NCBI RefSeq assembly: GCF_021655555.1
Contig: NZ_AP023086.1
Span: 5,247,068 to 5,311,067, forward strand
Source of the DNA: Marinagarivorans cellulosilyticus
GTDB lineage: Bacteria > Pseudomonadota > Gammaproteobacteria > Pseudomonadales > Cellvibrionaceae
Length of the DNA: 64,000 bases
Direction: 5' to 3'
The notes beneath the pieces were generated by a model. It made no database searches and was not told the DNA's origin. It was given only the letters and a program-made list of their open reading frames with translations. The position numbers were made by a program, and so were the translations under genes. Positions within the stretch are counted from its first letter, which is position 1, and each line of letters opens with the position of its first letter. Shown here one piece after another: positions 17,118-26,397 of this stretch.

Positions 17118-17873
17118 ATGGCACGAAATGAATTACTGGATAACATCACACATAAAGATTTGAAGGTGAACCCCATCTACTCAAGTGATCTTGGCGATAA
17201 CGTTGGTAGCACTATTACCTTTGTTACCGAGTTCTCTGACGTTCAGAAGGAATACCCCATCTTATTTCGAAAAGACCCGCCCTCGAACCAATATCAGGCG
17301 GTCGTACTTCTGGGGCTGCAGCAAGATGAAAACCTTTTTCTACAGGTCCAAGAACAGTCCCTGCAACAAAACAACCCTGGCTGGCAAGCACACTATGTGC
17401 CCGCAGCCATTGCGCGCGGCCCTTTCATGATTGGCTTTCAGGCTCGACAAGAAAATGGTCAAGAAGTTGTTTCGCCAATGGTGCATGTGGATATGGAGCA
17501 CCCAAAAATCTCGACCACACAAGGCGTTAATGTGTTTTTGGCGCAAGGTGGTAACAGCCCTTACCTTGAGCATATTAGCCACTTACTTAACGTTGTCCGT
17601 GACGGTGTTGAACTGAATAAGCGTATGTTTGCCGTATTCGAAAAATACGAATTAATCGAACCGGTTGCAATCAACGTAGATCTTGAGAACTCACATAAAC
17701 TAAAACTGAAGGGGTTTTATACCGTTAATATCGAGCGACTTACTGCTCTCGATGGCGATGCCTTGAAAGAACTATCGAAAACAGGATTTTTACAAGCGGC
17801 TTATTTTGCAATCTCATCACTATCGAATATTAAACTCTTAATCGCGATGAAGAACGCAAAAAATAGGGCTTAG
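17118..17873 (+). CDS. SapC family protein
   Basis: 251 residues matching the SapC family (PF07277), named after Campylobacter S-layer-associated proteins and typically found beside TonB receptors and tryptophan-halogenase homologues in polysaccharide-degrading Proteobacteria. Visible family features: the start MARNELLDNITHKDLKV, the YPILFRKDP block, and GPFMIGF in the centre. The frame is open back to 17043, just at the end of the upstream terminator, so the ATG at 17118, which matches the family N terminus, is chosen. No signal peptide. Biochemical role unknown. First gene of the operon with the cupin and halogenase genes (gaps of 32 and 10 bp). Confidence 0.88.
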   Translation: MARNELLDNITHKDLKVNPIYSSDLGDNVGSTITFVTEFSDVQKEYPILFRKDPPSNQYQAVVLLGLQQDENLFLQVQEQSLQQNNPGWQAHYVPAAIARGPFMIGFQARQENGQEVVSPMVHVDMEHPKISTTQGVNVFLAQGGNSPYLEHISHLLNVVRDGVELNKRMFAVFEKYELIEPVAINVDLENSHKLKLKGFYTVNIERLTALDGDALKELSKTGFLQAAYFAISSLSNIKLLIAMKNAKNRA

Positions 17874-17905
17874 ATGCTACATATTGATCTTCGGAGTTTC
17901 TGAAA

Positions 17906-18937
17906 GTGTTAGATATTAAGCGTAAAACTAAGGTGGTTCACGGCATTAACCCAAGCACTATCCCCACTGAAATCATTCAATTAAATGAGCCTGTAATTAT
18001 TAAACAGCTGGTTAAAGACTGGCCACTGGTAAAAGCTTCTCGCAAATCTGACCGTGCAGTCATCGATTATCTGAATCGTTTTTACAACGGCCGACCAACC
18101 GTTGTCTGTAAGCTCAAGCCCGAAGCAAAAGGGCGATTGTTTTATGATGATAGTTTGAGCCAGCTTGACTACTCAAGTTACAGAGGAAGAATCGATGAGA
18201 CACTAGAGGCTATTTACCAAGGGTTTCAGGAAGACTGCCCTCATGACTACTATATCGCGTCAAACATAATTAGCACTCATCTACCTAGGCTTAGAGACGA
18301 AAATGATATCCAAGTACCTAGACAAGTTGACGATGGAGTTGACCCCGAAACCGTTAGTATTTGGCTCGGCTCCAGCACCGTCGCAAGCTGCCATTACGAT
18401 GCTCTCGATAATATAGCTTGCTGCGTTGCTGGTAAGCGGCGTTTTACCTTATTCCCACCCGATCAAATTGACAATTTGTATCCAGGGCCACTAGAACCCA
18501 CGCCTGGTGGGCAGGTGGTTAGCCTTGTAGACTTTGATAACCCTGATTTCGAACAGTTCCCGAAGTTTAGAGACGCCATCAATACTGCTCAAGTTGCAGA
18601 ACTCGAGCCAGGGGATGCTCTTTTTTTACCCAGCATGTGGTGGCATCACGTACAATCGCTAGCGCCTTTTAATGTTTTGGTTAATTACTGGTGGAATGAT
18701 GCCCCGCGTTACATGACTTCGGGTATGAATGCACTTTATGCCGCTATGCTAGGTATTCGAGACAAGCCTAAACACGAGCGGGAAGCGTGGAAGCACGTAT
18801 TTGACTATTACATCTTTAATGGCGCGAACAATGCCACATCCCAAATTCCTAGCGAAGCTCAAGGCTTATTAGGGAATTTAGACGAATTAAGTGCTCGCAA
18901 ACTCAGAGCTTTATTAATCAATAAATTAAACCGGTAA
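17906..18937 (+). CDS. JmjC/cupin-like 2-oxoglutarate oxygenase-type protein (Cupin_8)
   Basis: 343 residues, starting at GTG behind CGGAG. Matches the Cupin_8 family (factor-inhibiting-HIF/JmjC-like). The iron-binding facial triad is visible: His163-x-Asp165 in SCHYDALDN, and the distal His in LPSMWWHHV (His247 or 248). The AGKRRFTLFPPDQ and EPGDALFLPSMWWH blocks are standard for hydroxylases of this class, and a basic residue for 2-oxoglutarate is present in KRRF. Such proteins next to SapC and halogenase homologues are widespread but without an established substrate. Could hydroxylate a protein or a small molecule. Operon position is firm; the activity is inferred. Confidence 0.87.
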   Translation: MLDIKRKTKVVHGINPSTIPTEIIQLNEPVIIKQLVKDWPLVKASRKSDRAVIDYLNRFYNGRPTVVCKLKPEAKGRLFYDDSLSQLDYSSYRGRIDETLEAIYQGFQEDCPHDYYIASNIISTHLPRLRDENDIQVPRQVDDGVDPETVSIWLGSSTVASCHYDALDNIACCVAGKRRFTLFPPDQIDNLYPGPLEPTPGGQVVSLVDFDNPDFEQFPKFRDAINTAQVAELEPGDALFLPSMWWHHVQSLAPFNVLVNYWWNDAPRYMTSGMNALYAAMLGIRDKPKHEREAWKHVFDYYIFNGANNATSQIPSEAQGLLGNLDELSARKLRALLINKLNR

Positions 18938-18947
18938 GACCTTAATT

Positions 18948-20453
18948 ATGCAAACTGATAGCACTAAACCTCTAAGGGTCGTTATAGCTGGCGGCGGTAC
19001 AGCCGGTTGGCTAGCGGCATCTGCGCTATCACAGCAGATGGGTGGCTTAGTTGATATTACCTTAGTTGAATCGTCAGAAATCGGCACAGTTGGTGTAGGC
19101 GAAGCTACCATCCCCCCAATGAAAACTTTTCATAGACTATTGCGTATTAACGAACAAGAGTTTATGAAAGCAACACATGCAACCTTTAAACTGGGAATAC
19201 AATTCGAAAACTGGAAAAACGGGCATGATACTTATTTTCACTCATTCGGTGAAACCGGTAAACAAACGCTAATCACCGAATTTATCCACTTCTGGCAGCG
19301 CGGCAAAGCACTCGGATTTTCCAAGGAGTTTAGTGATTATTGCATCGAATTTAGAGCCGCCATGGAAAATCGGATGTCTACGGTAAGCGATACCACAATC
19401 AATCATGCATATCACTTGGACGCGGGGCTTTATGCCACTTTTTTGGCTCAAATTGCTAAGGCCGGTGGAGTCAAAAGAGTAGATGGAAAGATAGCCCAAG
19501 TGCAACAGGACAGTTCTACCGGAAATATAACCACTTTACTCCTCGATTCGGGTGAAGCAGTTCACGGCGACTTCTTTATTGACTGCACTGGCTTCAAAGG
19601 GCTATTGATCGAGAAAACACTGCGCACTGGGTTTGAAGACTGGAGCCACTGGTTACCCTGTGATAGTGCCATTGCTGTACAAACTGAATCGTCAGGCGCA
19701 CCTTCCCCTTATACGCGCTCGATTGCACACAGTGCTGGCTGGCGCTGGCGGATTCCACTACAGCACCGTGTTGGCAACGGCATTGTTTTCAGCCGCGATT
19801 ATCTCTCCGAAGATGAAGCGACTGATTCTCTATTAAAGTCAGTAGATGGCAAACTCATCACTTCACCTAAAGTGATTCATTTCAGGACTGGCAAGCGCCG
19901 TAAGAGTTGGAATAAGAACTGTGTTGCTGTCGGCTTATCATCAGGCTTTTTGGAACCGCTTGAGTCAACCAGTATTCACTTGGTGATGACTGCCGTCACT
20001 CGTATTTTGCAATTATTCCCTCATGGCAACATTCAGCAGTCCGTTATCGATGAATATAACGTTCAAGCCGATAGCGAAATGGAAAAAATTCGGGATTTCA
20101 TCATCTTGCACTATAAAGCAACCGAACGTGAAGATAGCAAGTTTTGGCAATACTGCAAAAACATGGACGTGCCAGAAGAGCTCGCCCATCGAATACGGCT
20201 ATTTCGCCAAGCAGGCAAGTCGTATCAAACGGAAGGTGAATTGTTCAGGCTCGATTCATGGACACAAGTAATGCTAGGGCAGGGGATTGAACCAGAAAAG
20301 TTTCACCCCATAGTGATGGCAATGCGACCTCAAGAGCTGAAACAGTTTTTAAATAGCGTTGAAAACCATGTCTCACGAACGGTAGAAAAACTCCCCATGC
20401 ATGATCAGTTCCTGAAGCAATATTGCGACATTCATGTCCCTATAACTTGCTAA
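18948..20453 (+). CDS. Flavin-dependent tryptophan-halogenase family protein
   Basis: 501 residues. The FAD-binding Rossmann motif GGGTAG (residues 15-20) is near the N terminus, the halogenase fingerprint WxWxIP is intact (WRWRIP, 265-270), and Lys81 in THATFKLGIQF lies where the catalytic Lys79 of PrnA is expected. Family members chlorinate or brominate tryptophan or other indoles via HOCl or HOBr. This subgroup, however, sits in TonB-receptor/SapC/cupin clusters for carbohydrate uptake, not in antibiotic clusters, and its real substrate is unknown. No flavin reductase gene is present in the window. Last gene of the operon. Confidence 0.9.
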   Translation: MQTDSTKPLRVVIAGGGTAGWLAASALSQQMGGLVDITLVESSEIGTVGVGEATIPPMKTFHRLLRINEQEFMKATHATFKLGIQFENWKNGHDTYFHSFGETGKQTLITEFIHFWQRGKALGFSKEFSDYCIEFRAAMENRMSTVSDTTINHAYHLDAGLYATFLAQIAKAGGVKRVDGKIAQVQQDSSTGNITTLLLDSGEAVHGDFFIDCTGFKGLLIEKTLRTGFEDWSHWLPCDSAIAVQTESSGAPSPYTRSIAHSAGWRWRIPLQHRVGNGIVFSRDYLSEDEATDSLLKSVDGKLITSPKVIHFRTGKRRKSWNKNCVAVGLSSGFLEPLESTSIHLVMTAVTRILQLFPHGNIQQSVIDEYNVQADSEMEKIRDFIILHYKATEREDSKFWQYCKNMDVPEELAHRIRLFRQAGKSYQTEGELFRLDSWTQVMLGQGIEPEKFHPIVMAMRPQELKQFLNSVENHVSRTVEKLPMHDQFLKQYCDIHVPITC

Positions 20454-20454
20454 A

Positions 20455-20484
20455 ATGCGGCGAAGCCTTAGAGCTTGGCCGCAT
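20455..20484. terminator. Hairpin between the convergent halogenase and glmU genes
   Basis: ATGCGGC (20455-20461) / GCCGCAT (20478-20484) inverted repeat. On the minus strand it is followed by TTTTA, so it may serve weakly as a terminator for glmU; it lies directly after the halogenase stop. Confidence 0.45.
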
Positions 20485-20504
20485 AGCATGTAATCTCAGA
20501 CCCC

Positions 20505-21866
20505 TTATTTAGGCTTCTTAACCGGTCGCTGCCAGCCATTAATCGATTTTTGCTTAGAGCGAGCAAGTACGAGTTCGTCTTGGCCCACGTTTTTAGTAAT
20601 GGTCGACCCAGCAGCAATGGTTGCGCCATCTTCGATATTGATAGGCGCGACAAGTGCCGTGTTAGAACCCACAAATACGCGATTGCCTATTTTCGTTTTA
20701 TGCTTGTTAGCGCCATCGTAATTACACGTAATAGTTCCGGCACCAACATTTACATCATCACCTAGCTCCGCATCACCCACATAACTCAAGTGATTCACTT
20801 TACTGCCTTTACCGATGATGGCGTTTTTGGTCTCAACAAAGTTGCCTATTTTGGCTTTATCCGCAAGCTGGCTACCCGGGCGTAGACGAGCGAAAGGCCC
20901 GATATCGCAATGAGACTGCAATACCGAATCTTCAATAATGCAGTTTGCTTTTACCGTGGTGTTGTCGCCGATAGAGCTATTAATAATGACCGCATTCGGC
21001 CCAATAGTCACACCATCACCCAATGTAACATCACCCTCAAAAATACAGTTGATGTCGATAACACAATCATTACCGCAAGTTAATGAGCCACGGCAATCAA
21101 AGCGGGCAGGGTCGAGTAGAGTAACGCCATTGTCCATTAGTGTGTTGGCAAGTTCAGCCTGATAAATACGCTCTAGCTGTGCTTGCTGTTGGCGGTTGTT
21201 AACACCCATCACTTCCCAGCTATGCGCTGGTTGTACGGTATTGATTACAACACCTTGTTTAGCCGCCATGGCAATAATATCCGTGAGGTATAACTCACCT
21301 TGCGCATTGTCGCTATTAAGCTGTGGTAGCCACTGCTTCAAGTGCCGTGCGCTAACTGCCATGACGCCCGTATTCACTTCGTTAATAAGGCGTTGGGTGC
21401 CATCAGCATCCTTGTGTTCAACTATGGCGGTGACCGCACCGCTTTCACGCACAATGCGACCATAGCCTGTCGGGTCCTGTAAATCGACCGTAAGTAAGCC
21501 CATGCTATCGCTGCTGACTAAGGCGTTTAAGGATTCGAGAGTCGCCTCTTGTATAAGCGGCACATCGCCATACAAAATGGATACGATGCTGTCGTCTTGT
21601 AGGTGGTCTAGTACTTGTGCAACAGCGTGCCCAGTGCCCAATTGTTGGGCTTGCACAACGCTGTGGATATCTTTCTGATTAAAGTGTTGATTAACTGTTT
21701 CTGCACCGTGGCCAACGACCAAATGTATCGTTTCAGGCTTTAATTTACGGGCTTTTTCAACAACGTGCTGTAAAAACGGTTTTCCGGCCAAGCTGTGCAT
21801 AACTTTGGGGACAGCTGATTTCATACGGGAGCCTTTACCGGCTGCCAAGATCACCACTTCTAACAT
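20505..21866 (-). CDS. glmU: Bifunctional UDP-N-acetylglucosamine pyrophosphorylase / glucosamine-1-phosphate N-acetyltransferase
   Basis: 453 residues, the usual GlmU length. The N-terminal uridyltransferase has LAAGKGSRMKS (residues 7-17), with the GTGHAV and YGDVPL motifs behind it. The C-terminal left-handed beta-helix shows hexapeptide repeats from about 250 and the acetyltransferase motifs RLRPGSQL, NFVETKN and NHLSYVGDAELG. Makes UDP-GlcNAc from GlcN-1-P, acetyl-CoA and UTP for peptidoglycan and lipopolysaccharide. Follows the atp operon as in pseudomonads, but a terminator lies between atpC and glmU, so it probably has its own promoter or depends on read-through. Confidence 0.98.
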   Translation of the reverse strand: MLEVVILAAGKGSRMKSAVPKVMHSLAGKPFLQHVVEKARKLKPETIHLVVGHGAETVNQHFNQKDIHSVVQAQQLGTGHAVAQVLDHLQDDSIVSILYGDVPLIQEATLESLNALVSSDSMGLLTVDLQDPTGYGRIVRESGAVTAIVEHKDADGTQRLINEVNTGVMAVSARHLKQWLPQLNSDNAQGELYLTDIIAMAAKQGVVINTVQPAHSWEVMGVNNRQQQAQLERIYQAELANTLMDNGVTLLDPARFDCRGSLTCGNDCVIDINCIFEGDVTLGDGVTIGPNAVIINSSIGDNTTVKANCIIEDSVLQSHCDIGPFARLRPGSQLADKAKIGNFVETKNAIIGKGSKVNHLSYVGDAELGDDVNVGAGTITCNYDGANKHKTKIGNRVFVGSNTALVAPINIEDGATIAAGSTITKNVGQDELVLARSKQKSINGWQRPVKKPK

Positions 21867-21911
21867 TGTGAATCCTTCTTTTTGAAGAGTCTGTGTCTAA
21901 ATAACGTTCAT

Positions 21912-21938
21912 AAAAAAGGGCAGCCTTAGCTACCCCTT
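21912..21938 (-). terminator. Terminator after atpC
   Basis: On the minus strand, GGGTAGC / GCTGCCC (one wobble pair) with a short loop, followed by a T run (A12-A17 on plus). It lies 28 bp past the atpC stop and closes the ATP synthase operon. Confidence 0.8.
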
Positions 21939-21965
21939 CAATTACATATCTTATGACCTGAGTCG

Positions 21966-22391
21966 TTATTTTCCGGTTTTTTTGCGTATAGCCTGCAATG
22001 TGCGCAACTGCGCTGCTGCTTCTGCTAGTTGAATCGCGGCGCGAGAATAGTCGATCTCGCTGCTTTGGTTGCTCAACGCTTGCTCAGCATGCTTTTTAGC
22101 TTCTAGCGCTTTTGCTTCGTCCATATCACCTGCACGCAGTGCAGTATCAGCTAATACGGTAACAGCATGCGGCTGTACTTCAAGGAAGCCACTATTAATA
22201 TAGTAAATTTCCTCTTCGCCGCCTTGTTTCTTAACACGGATAGGACCAGGTTTAAGCGACGTGAGTAAGGGGGCGTGGCCATAGCACACACCCACTTCGC
22301 CTTCAGAGCCGCTCGCAACGAGCAATTCCACAAGGCCGCTAAAGAGTGAATCTTCAGCACTTACAATGTCGCAATGAAATGTCATTGCCAT
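21966..22391 (-). CDS. atpC: F1Fo ATP synthase subunit epsilon
   Basis: 141 residues: an N-terminal beta-sandwich (FHCDIVSAEDSLFSG ... GEVGVCYGHAPLLTSLKPG) and two C-terminal helices rich in Ala. Part of the central stalk, contacts gamma and the c-ring, and inhibits ATP hydrolysis. Last gene of the operon, 52 bp after atpD. Confidence 0.97.
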   Translation of the reverse strand: MAMTFHCDIVSAEDSLFSGLVELLVASGSEGEVGVCYGHAPLLTSLKPGPIRVKKQGGEEEIYYINSGFLEVQPHAVTVLADTALRAGDMDEAKALEAKKHAEQALSNQSSEIDYSRAAIQLAEAAAQLRTLQAIRKKTGK

Positions 22392-22443
22392 TTTCTATTC
22401 CCCTAACGTGGGTTAAACCCTATCAACCTAGGTAAGCGAGTGC

Positions 22444-23844
22444 TTACTTAAGCTTTTTGGCCTTTTCAACGGCTTCGTCGATGGTACCTACCATGTAGAA
22501 AGCCTGCTCAGGAAGGTCATCGTAGTCACCCGCTAATAAGCCTTTAAAGCCTGCGATGGTGTCTTTCAATGAAACATACTTACCAGGTGCACCGGTAAAT
22601 ACTTCAGCTACGTGGAAAGGCTGAGATAAAAAGCGCTCGATCTTACGTGCACGAGTTACAGTCAATTTGTCTTCTTCAGACAATTCGTCCATACCCAAAA
22701 TCGCAATAATATCTTTTAGCTCTTTATAACGCTGAAGAACAGTCTGTACGCCACGCGCGATGTCGTAGTGATCTTGGCCGATGATTAATGGGTCAAGCTG
22801 ACGCGAGGTGGAATCCAGTGGGTCAATCGCTGGGTAGATACCTTTAGCAGCAATATCACGGCTAAGTACAACGGTTGAGTCCAGGTGAGCAAAGGTGGTT
22901 GCTGGCGATGGGTCGGTTAAGTCATCCGCAGGTACGTATACCGCTTGGATAGACGTAATAGAACCCGTCTTAGTCGAAGTAATACGCTCCTGAAGAACAC
23001 CCATTTCCTCTGCCAATGTAGGTTGGTAACCCACAGCAGATGGCATACGACCCAACAATGCAGAAACCTCGGTTCCCGCAAGGGTGTAACGGTAGATGTT
23101 ATCAACGAACAATAGAACGTCTTTACCTTCGTCACGGAATTTTTCAGCCATGGTCAAGCCAGTCAAAGCAACGCGCAAGCGGTTACCCGGTGGCTCGTTC
23201 ATTTGGCCATAAACCATCGCAACTTTAGATTTGCTGAATTCTTCAACGTTTACAACGCCAGCTTCCTGCATCTCGTGATAGAAGTCGTTACCCTCACGAG
23301 TACGCTCACCAACACCGGCGAATACAGACAAACCTGAGTGTGCTGTTGCGATGTTGTTGATTAATTCCATCATGTTTACGGTTTTACCAACACCGGCACC
23401 ACCGAATAAACCCACTTTACCGCCCTTAGCAAAAGGACAAACCAAGTCGATCACTTTAATACCGGTTTCTAGCAAGTCGTTACTTGCAGACAGCTCGTCA
23501 TACGCTGGAGCTTTACGGTGAATAGAAGCACGCTCTTTTTCACCGATAGGGCCACACTCATCAATGGGGTTACCCAAAACATCCATGATGCGACCGAGTG
23601 TTTCAATACCAACAGGTACACTAACAGGGGCTTCGGTATTATCGACTGACAAACCACGGCTTAGACCTTCTGAAGAGCCCATCGCAATGGCACGGACAAC
23701 ACCGTCACCTAATTGCTGCTGAACTTCTAAAGTCAAACCTTTTGCGGCGACAGTTAATGCGTCGTAAACCTTAGGTACGGCGTTACGTGGAAATTCCACG
23801 TCAATCACCGCGCCGATAATCTGCACGATCTTTCCGCTACTCAT
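22444..23844 (-). CDS. atpD: F1Fo ATP synthase subunit beta (catalytic)
   Basis: 466 residues. Walker A GGAGVGKT, Walker B with LLFVDNIYRYT, catalytic Glu in GVGERTREGNDFY, and the DELSEE motif near the C terminus (here in GMDELSEEDKL) are all present. In the Walker B region IYRYT replaces the common IFRFT, a conservative change. Forms the three catalytic sites of F1 with alpha. Located between atpG and atpC with 54- and 52-bp gaps. Confidence 0.99.
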   Translation of the reverse strand: MSSGKIVQIIGAVIDVEFPRNAVPKVYDALTVAAKGLTLEVQQQLGDGVVRAIAMGSSEGLSRGLSVDNTEAPVSVPVGIETLGRIMDVLGNPIDECGPIGEKERASIHRKAPAYDELSASNDLLETGIKVIDLVCPFAKGGKVGLFGGAGVGKTVNMMELINNIATAHSGLSVFAGVGERTREGNDFYHEMQEAGVVNVEEFSKSKVAMVYGQMNEPPGNRLRVALTGLTMAEKFRDEGKDVLLFVDNIYRYTLAGTEVSALLGRMPSAVGYQPTLAEEMGVLQERITSTKTGSITSIQAVYVPADDLTDPSPATTFAHLDSTVVLSRDIAAKGIYPAIDPLDSTSRQLDPLIIGQDHYDIARGVQTVLQRYKELKDIIAILGMDELSEEDKLTVTRARKIERFLSQPFHVAEVFTGAPGKYVSLKDTIAGFKGLLAGDYDDLPEQAFYMVGTIDEAVEKAKKLK

Positions 23845-23898
23845 TTGAGGTTCCTCTAAAATTAAATTTTTAAACCTTAAAACACGCGCCTTTGCGAA

Positions 23899-24759
23899 TT
23901 AAACCGCTGCTGCGCCGCTTACAATCTCAGAAAGTTCTTGTGTAATCGCTGCCTGACGGGCTTTGTTATACACAAGCTTGAGGTCATCAATTAAATCACC
24001 TGCGTTATCGGTTGCGGCTTTCATCGCAATCATTCGCGCAGCCTGCTCACAAGCGCAGTTTTCAACAACCGCTTGATAAACCTGACTTTCGATATATCGC
24101 ACGAGCAGACCATTCAACAAATCACGAGCTTCTGGCTCGTAAACGTAGTCCCACGCGTGTTTTAGTTTATTGTCATCCTCAGCTTGCAGCGGTAATAGCT
24201 GCTCGACTAAAGGTGACTGAGTCATTGTGTTAACGAATTCATTACCCACTAAATACAGCTTATCGATTTTGCCTTCACTAAAGGCATCGAGCATCACTTT
24301 AATGCTACCGATTAAATCTTCTAAGCTTGGGTCTTCGCCAATATCACGCACAGAGGCAGAAACATTACCGCCAACGCTCTTAAAGAACGCCGCAGCTTTG
24401 GCACCAATTAAACAGAAGTCTGACTGAATACCTTGCTCAGCCCAATTTCTGCTATCGGCTACCGCCTTTTTAAAGACGTTAATGTTCAAACCACCACACA
24501 AGCCGCGATCACTGGACACTACGATGTAACCTACGCGCTTAATTTCACGCTCTTGCAGGTACATGTGTTTGTACTCAGGGTTCGCGTTGGCAATGTGACC
24601 AACCACACTGCGCATACGTTGTGCGTAAGGCTTGCCTTTTGCCATGCGGTCTTGTGCTTTACGCATTTTACTCGCCGCGACCATTTGCATAGCGTTGGTG
24701 ATTTTTTGCGTATTGGTAATACTCCCAATCTGGGTACGTATCTCTTTTCCGCTAGCCAT
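23899..24759 (-). CDS. atpG: F1Fo ATP synthase subunit gamma
   Basis: 286 residues from the ATG at 24759 (MASGKEIRTQIGSI), the conserved family start. The frame is open back to a TTG at 24789, which would add ten residues not found in the family. The N- and C-terminal helices form the rotor coiled coil (KITNAMQMVAASKMRKAQ; the C-terminal QAAITQELSEIVSGAAAV), and the middle Rossmann-like part has SDRGLCGGLN. Transmits rotation from the c-ring to the catalytic sites. Confidence 0.97.
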   Translation of the reverse strand: MASGKEIRTQIGSITNTQKITNAMQMVAASKMRKAQDRMAKGKPYAQRMRSVVGHIANANPEYKHMYLQEREIKRVGYIVVSSDRGLCGGLNINVFKKAVADSRNWAEQGIQSDFCLIGAKAAAFFKSVGGNVSASVRDIGEDPSLEDLIGSIKVMLDAFSEGKIDKLYLVGNEFVNTMTQSPLVEQLLPLQAEDDNKLKHAWDYVYEPEARDLLNGLLVRYIESQVYQAVVENCACEQAARMIAMKAATDNAGDLIDDLKLVYNKARQAAITQELSEIVSGAAAV

Positions 24760-24809
24760 ATTAATTCTCGCAAATTGAGAGGAGGGCAAACGCCTTCCTC
24801 TCTAGACCA

Positions 24810-26354
24810 TTACCAAGTCTGCGTTGCTTTAAAGGTTTCTACGCCTTTTTTGATGCCTTGCTCAATCTCGTCGTTGTAACCACCAGAGCTGTTGATGGTA
24901 TTCATCAGCTCAGAGCACTCAGAGTTAAAGTAAGCTAGCAATGCAGATTCGAAGTCACCAATCTTTTCGACGCTAATATCTTTTAAGAAGCCTTCGTTAG
25001 CGGCATAAAGAACAACAGCCATTTCACCGATAGATAATGGTGAGTACTGTTTTTGTTTCATCAGTTCGGTAACACGTTGACCGTGCTCTAACTGAGATTT
25101 GGTCGCTTCATCAAGATCAGAAGCAAACTGCGAGAATGCAGCAAGTTCGCGGTACTGAGCCAATGCGGTACGGATACCACCAGAAAGCTTTTTAACTACT
25201 TTAGTTTGCGCTGCACCACCAACACGAGAAACCGAAATACCGGCGTTCATCGCTGGGCGAATACCCGCGTTAAACAAGTTAGTTTCAAGGAAGATCTGAC
25301 CATCAGTAATCGAAATTACGTTAGTCGGTACGAAAGCAGAAACGTCACCGGCTTGAGTTTCGATAATTGGCAATGCCGTTAACGAACCCGTTTTACCTTT
25401 AACTTCACCTTTAGTGAAAGCTTCAACGTAATCAGCATTTACGCGTGAGGCGCGCTCAAGTAGACGAGAGTGCAAATAGAAAACGTCACCAGGGTAAGCT
25501 TCACGACCTGGTGGGCGCTTCAACAACAATGATATTTGACGGTAAGCCCAAGCTTGTTTAGTCAAATCATCATAAATGATCAATGCATCTTCACCGCGAT
25601 CACGGAAGTATTCACCCATGGTACAACCGGCAAAAGGTGCTAAGAACTGCATCGCGGCTGGGTCAGAAGCTGTCGCAGCAACAACAATGGTGTGACCCAT
25701 AGCGCCGTGCTCTTCTAACTTACGTACAACGGCCGCAACCGAAGACGCTTTTTGACCAATAGCCACATAGATACACTTAATGCCTGTACCTTTTTGGTTG
25801 ATGATGGCATCAACCGCTACGGCAGTTTTACCTGTTTGGCGGTCACCAATAATCAATTCGCGCTGGCCACGACCTACAGGAACCATCGCATCAATGGCTT
25901 TTAAGCCAAGCTGCACAGGTTGATCAACCGATTGACGAGCAATTACGCCCGGTGCAATTTTTTCGATGGCGTCTGTTTTACCGCTGTTGATTGGGCCTTT
26001 GCCATCAATGGGCGTACCCAATGCATCAACAACGCGACCTAAAAGCTCTTCACCTACAGGTACTTCCAAGATACGGCCAGTACACTTACAGGTTTGGCCT
26101 TCGGCAACACCTTTATAGTCACCCAGTACAACAGCACCAACGCTGTCTTGCTCTAGGTTTAAGGCAATACCAAAAACACCGCCTTCAAATTCGATCATTT
26201 CGCCGTACATAGCGTCGGCAAGACCGTGAATGCGGATAATACCATCCGTTACGGAGACAATAGTGCCTTCGTTCTGGGCGGTAGTTGCAACGTCTAAACT
26301 ATCGATACGTTGCTTAATAATTTCACTGATTTCAGAAGGATTCAGCTGCTGCAT
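24810..26354 (-). CDS. atpA: F1Fo ATP synthase subunit alpha
   Basis: 514 residues, the standard bacterial length. Non-catalytic nucleotide site: Walker A GDRQTGKT, Walker B ALIIYDDL; the family start LNPSEISEIIKQRI and the SRVGGAAQTK motif are visible. Assembles as alpha3beta3 with AtpD. 43 bp after atpH and 50 bp before atpG. Confidence 0.99.
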   Translation of the reverse strand: MQQLNPSEISEIIKQRIDSLDVATTAQNEGTIVSVTDGIIRIHGLADAMYGEMIEFEGGVFGIALNLEQDSVGAVVLGDYKGVAEGQTCKCTGRILEVPVGEELLGRVVDALGTPIDGKGPINSGKTDAIEKIAPGVIARQSVDQPVQLGLKAIDAMVPVGRGQRELIIGDRQTGKTAVAVDAIINQKGTGIKCIYVAIGQKASSVAAVVRKLEEHGAMGHTIVVAATASDPAAMQFLAPFAGCTMGEYFRDRGEDALIIYDDLTKQAWAYRQISLLLKRPPGREAYPGDVFYLHSRLLERASRVNADYVEAFTKGEVKGKTGSLTALPIIETQAGDVSAFVPTNVISITDGQIFLETNLFNAGIRPAMNAGISVSRVGGAAQTKVVKKLSGGIRTALAQYRELAAFSQFASDLDEATKSQLEHGQRVTELMKQKQYSPLSIGEMAVVLYAANEGFLKDISVEKIGDFESALLAYFNSECSELMNTINSSGGYNDEIEQGIKKGVETFKATQTW

Positions 26355-26397
26355 GCTCTAATTCCTCAGTCCTAGTACATCGGTACAGGAGTTCAGG

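Noticed and set aside
23785..23801. Palindrome ACGTGGAA-A-TTCCACGT considered as a parS site
   Set aside because: It lacks the TGTTNCACGTGAAACA-type core arrangement and lies inside atpD coding sequence; codons explain it. No other parS-like site was noticed.
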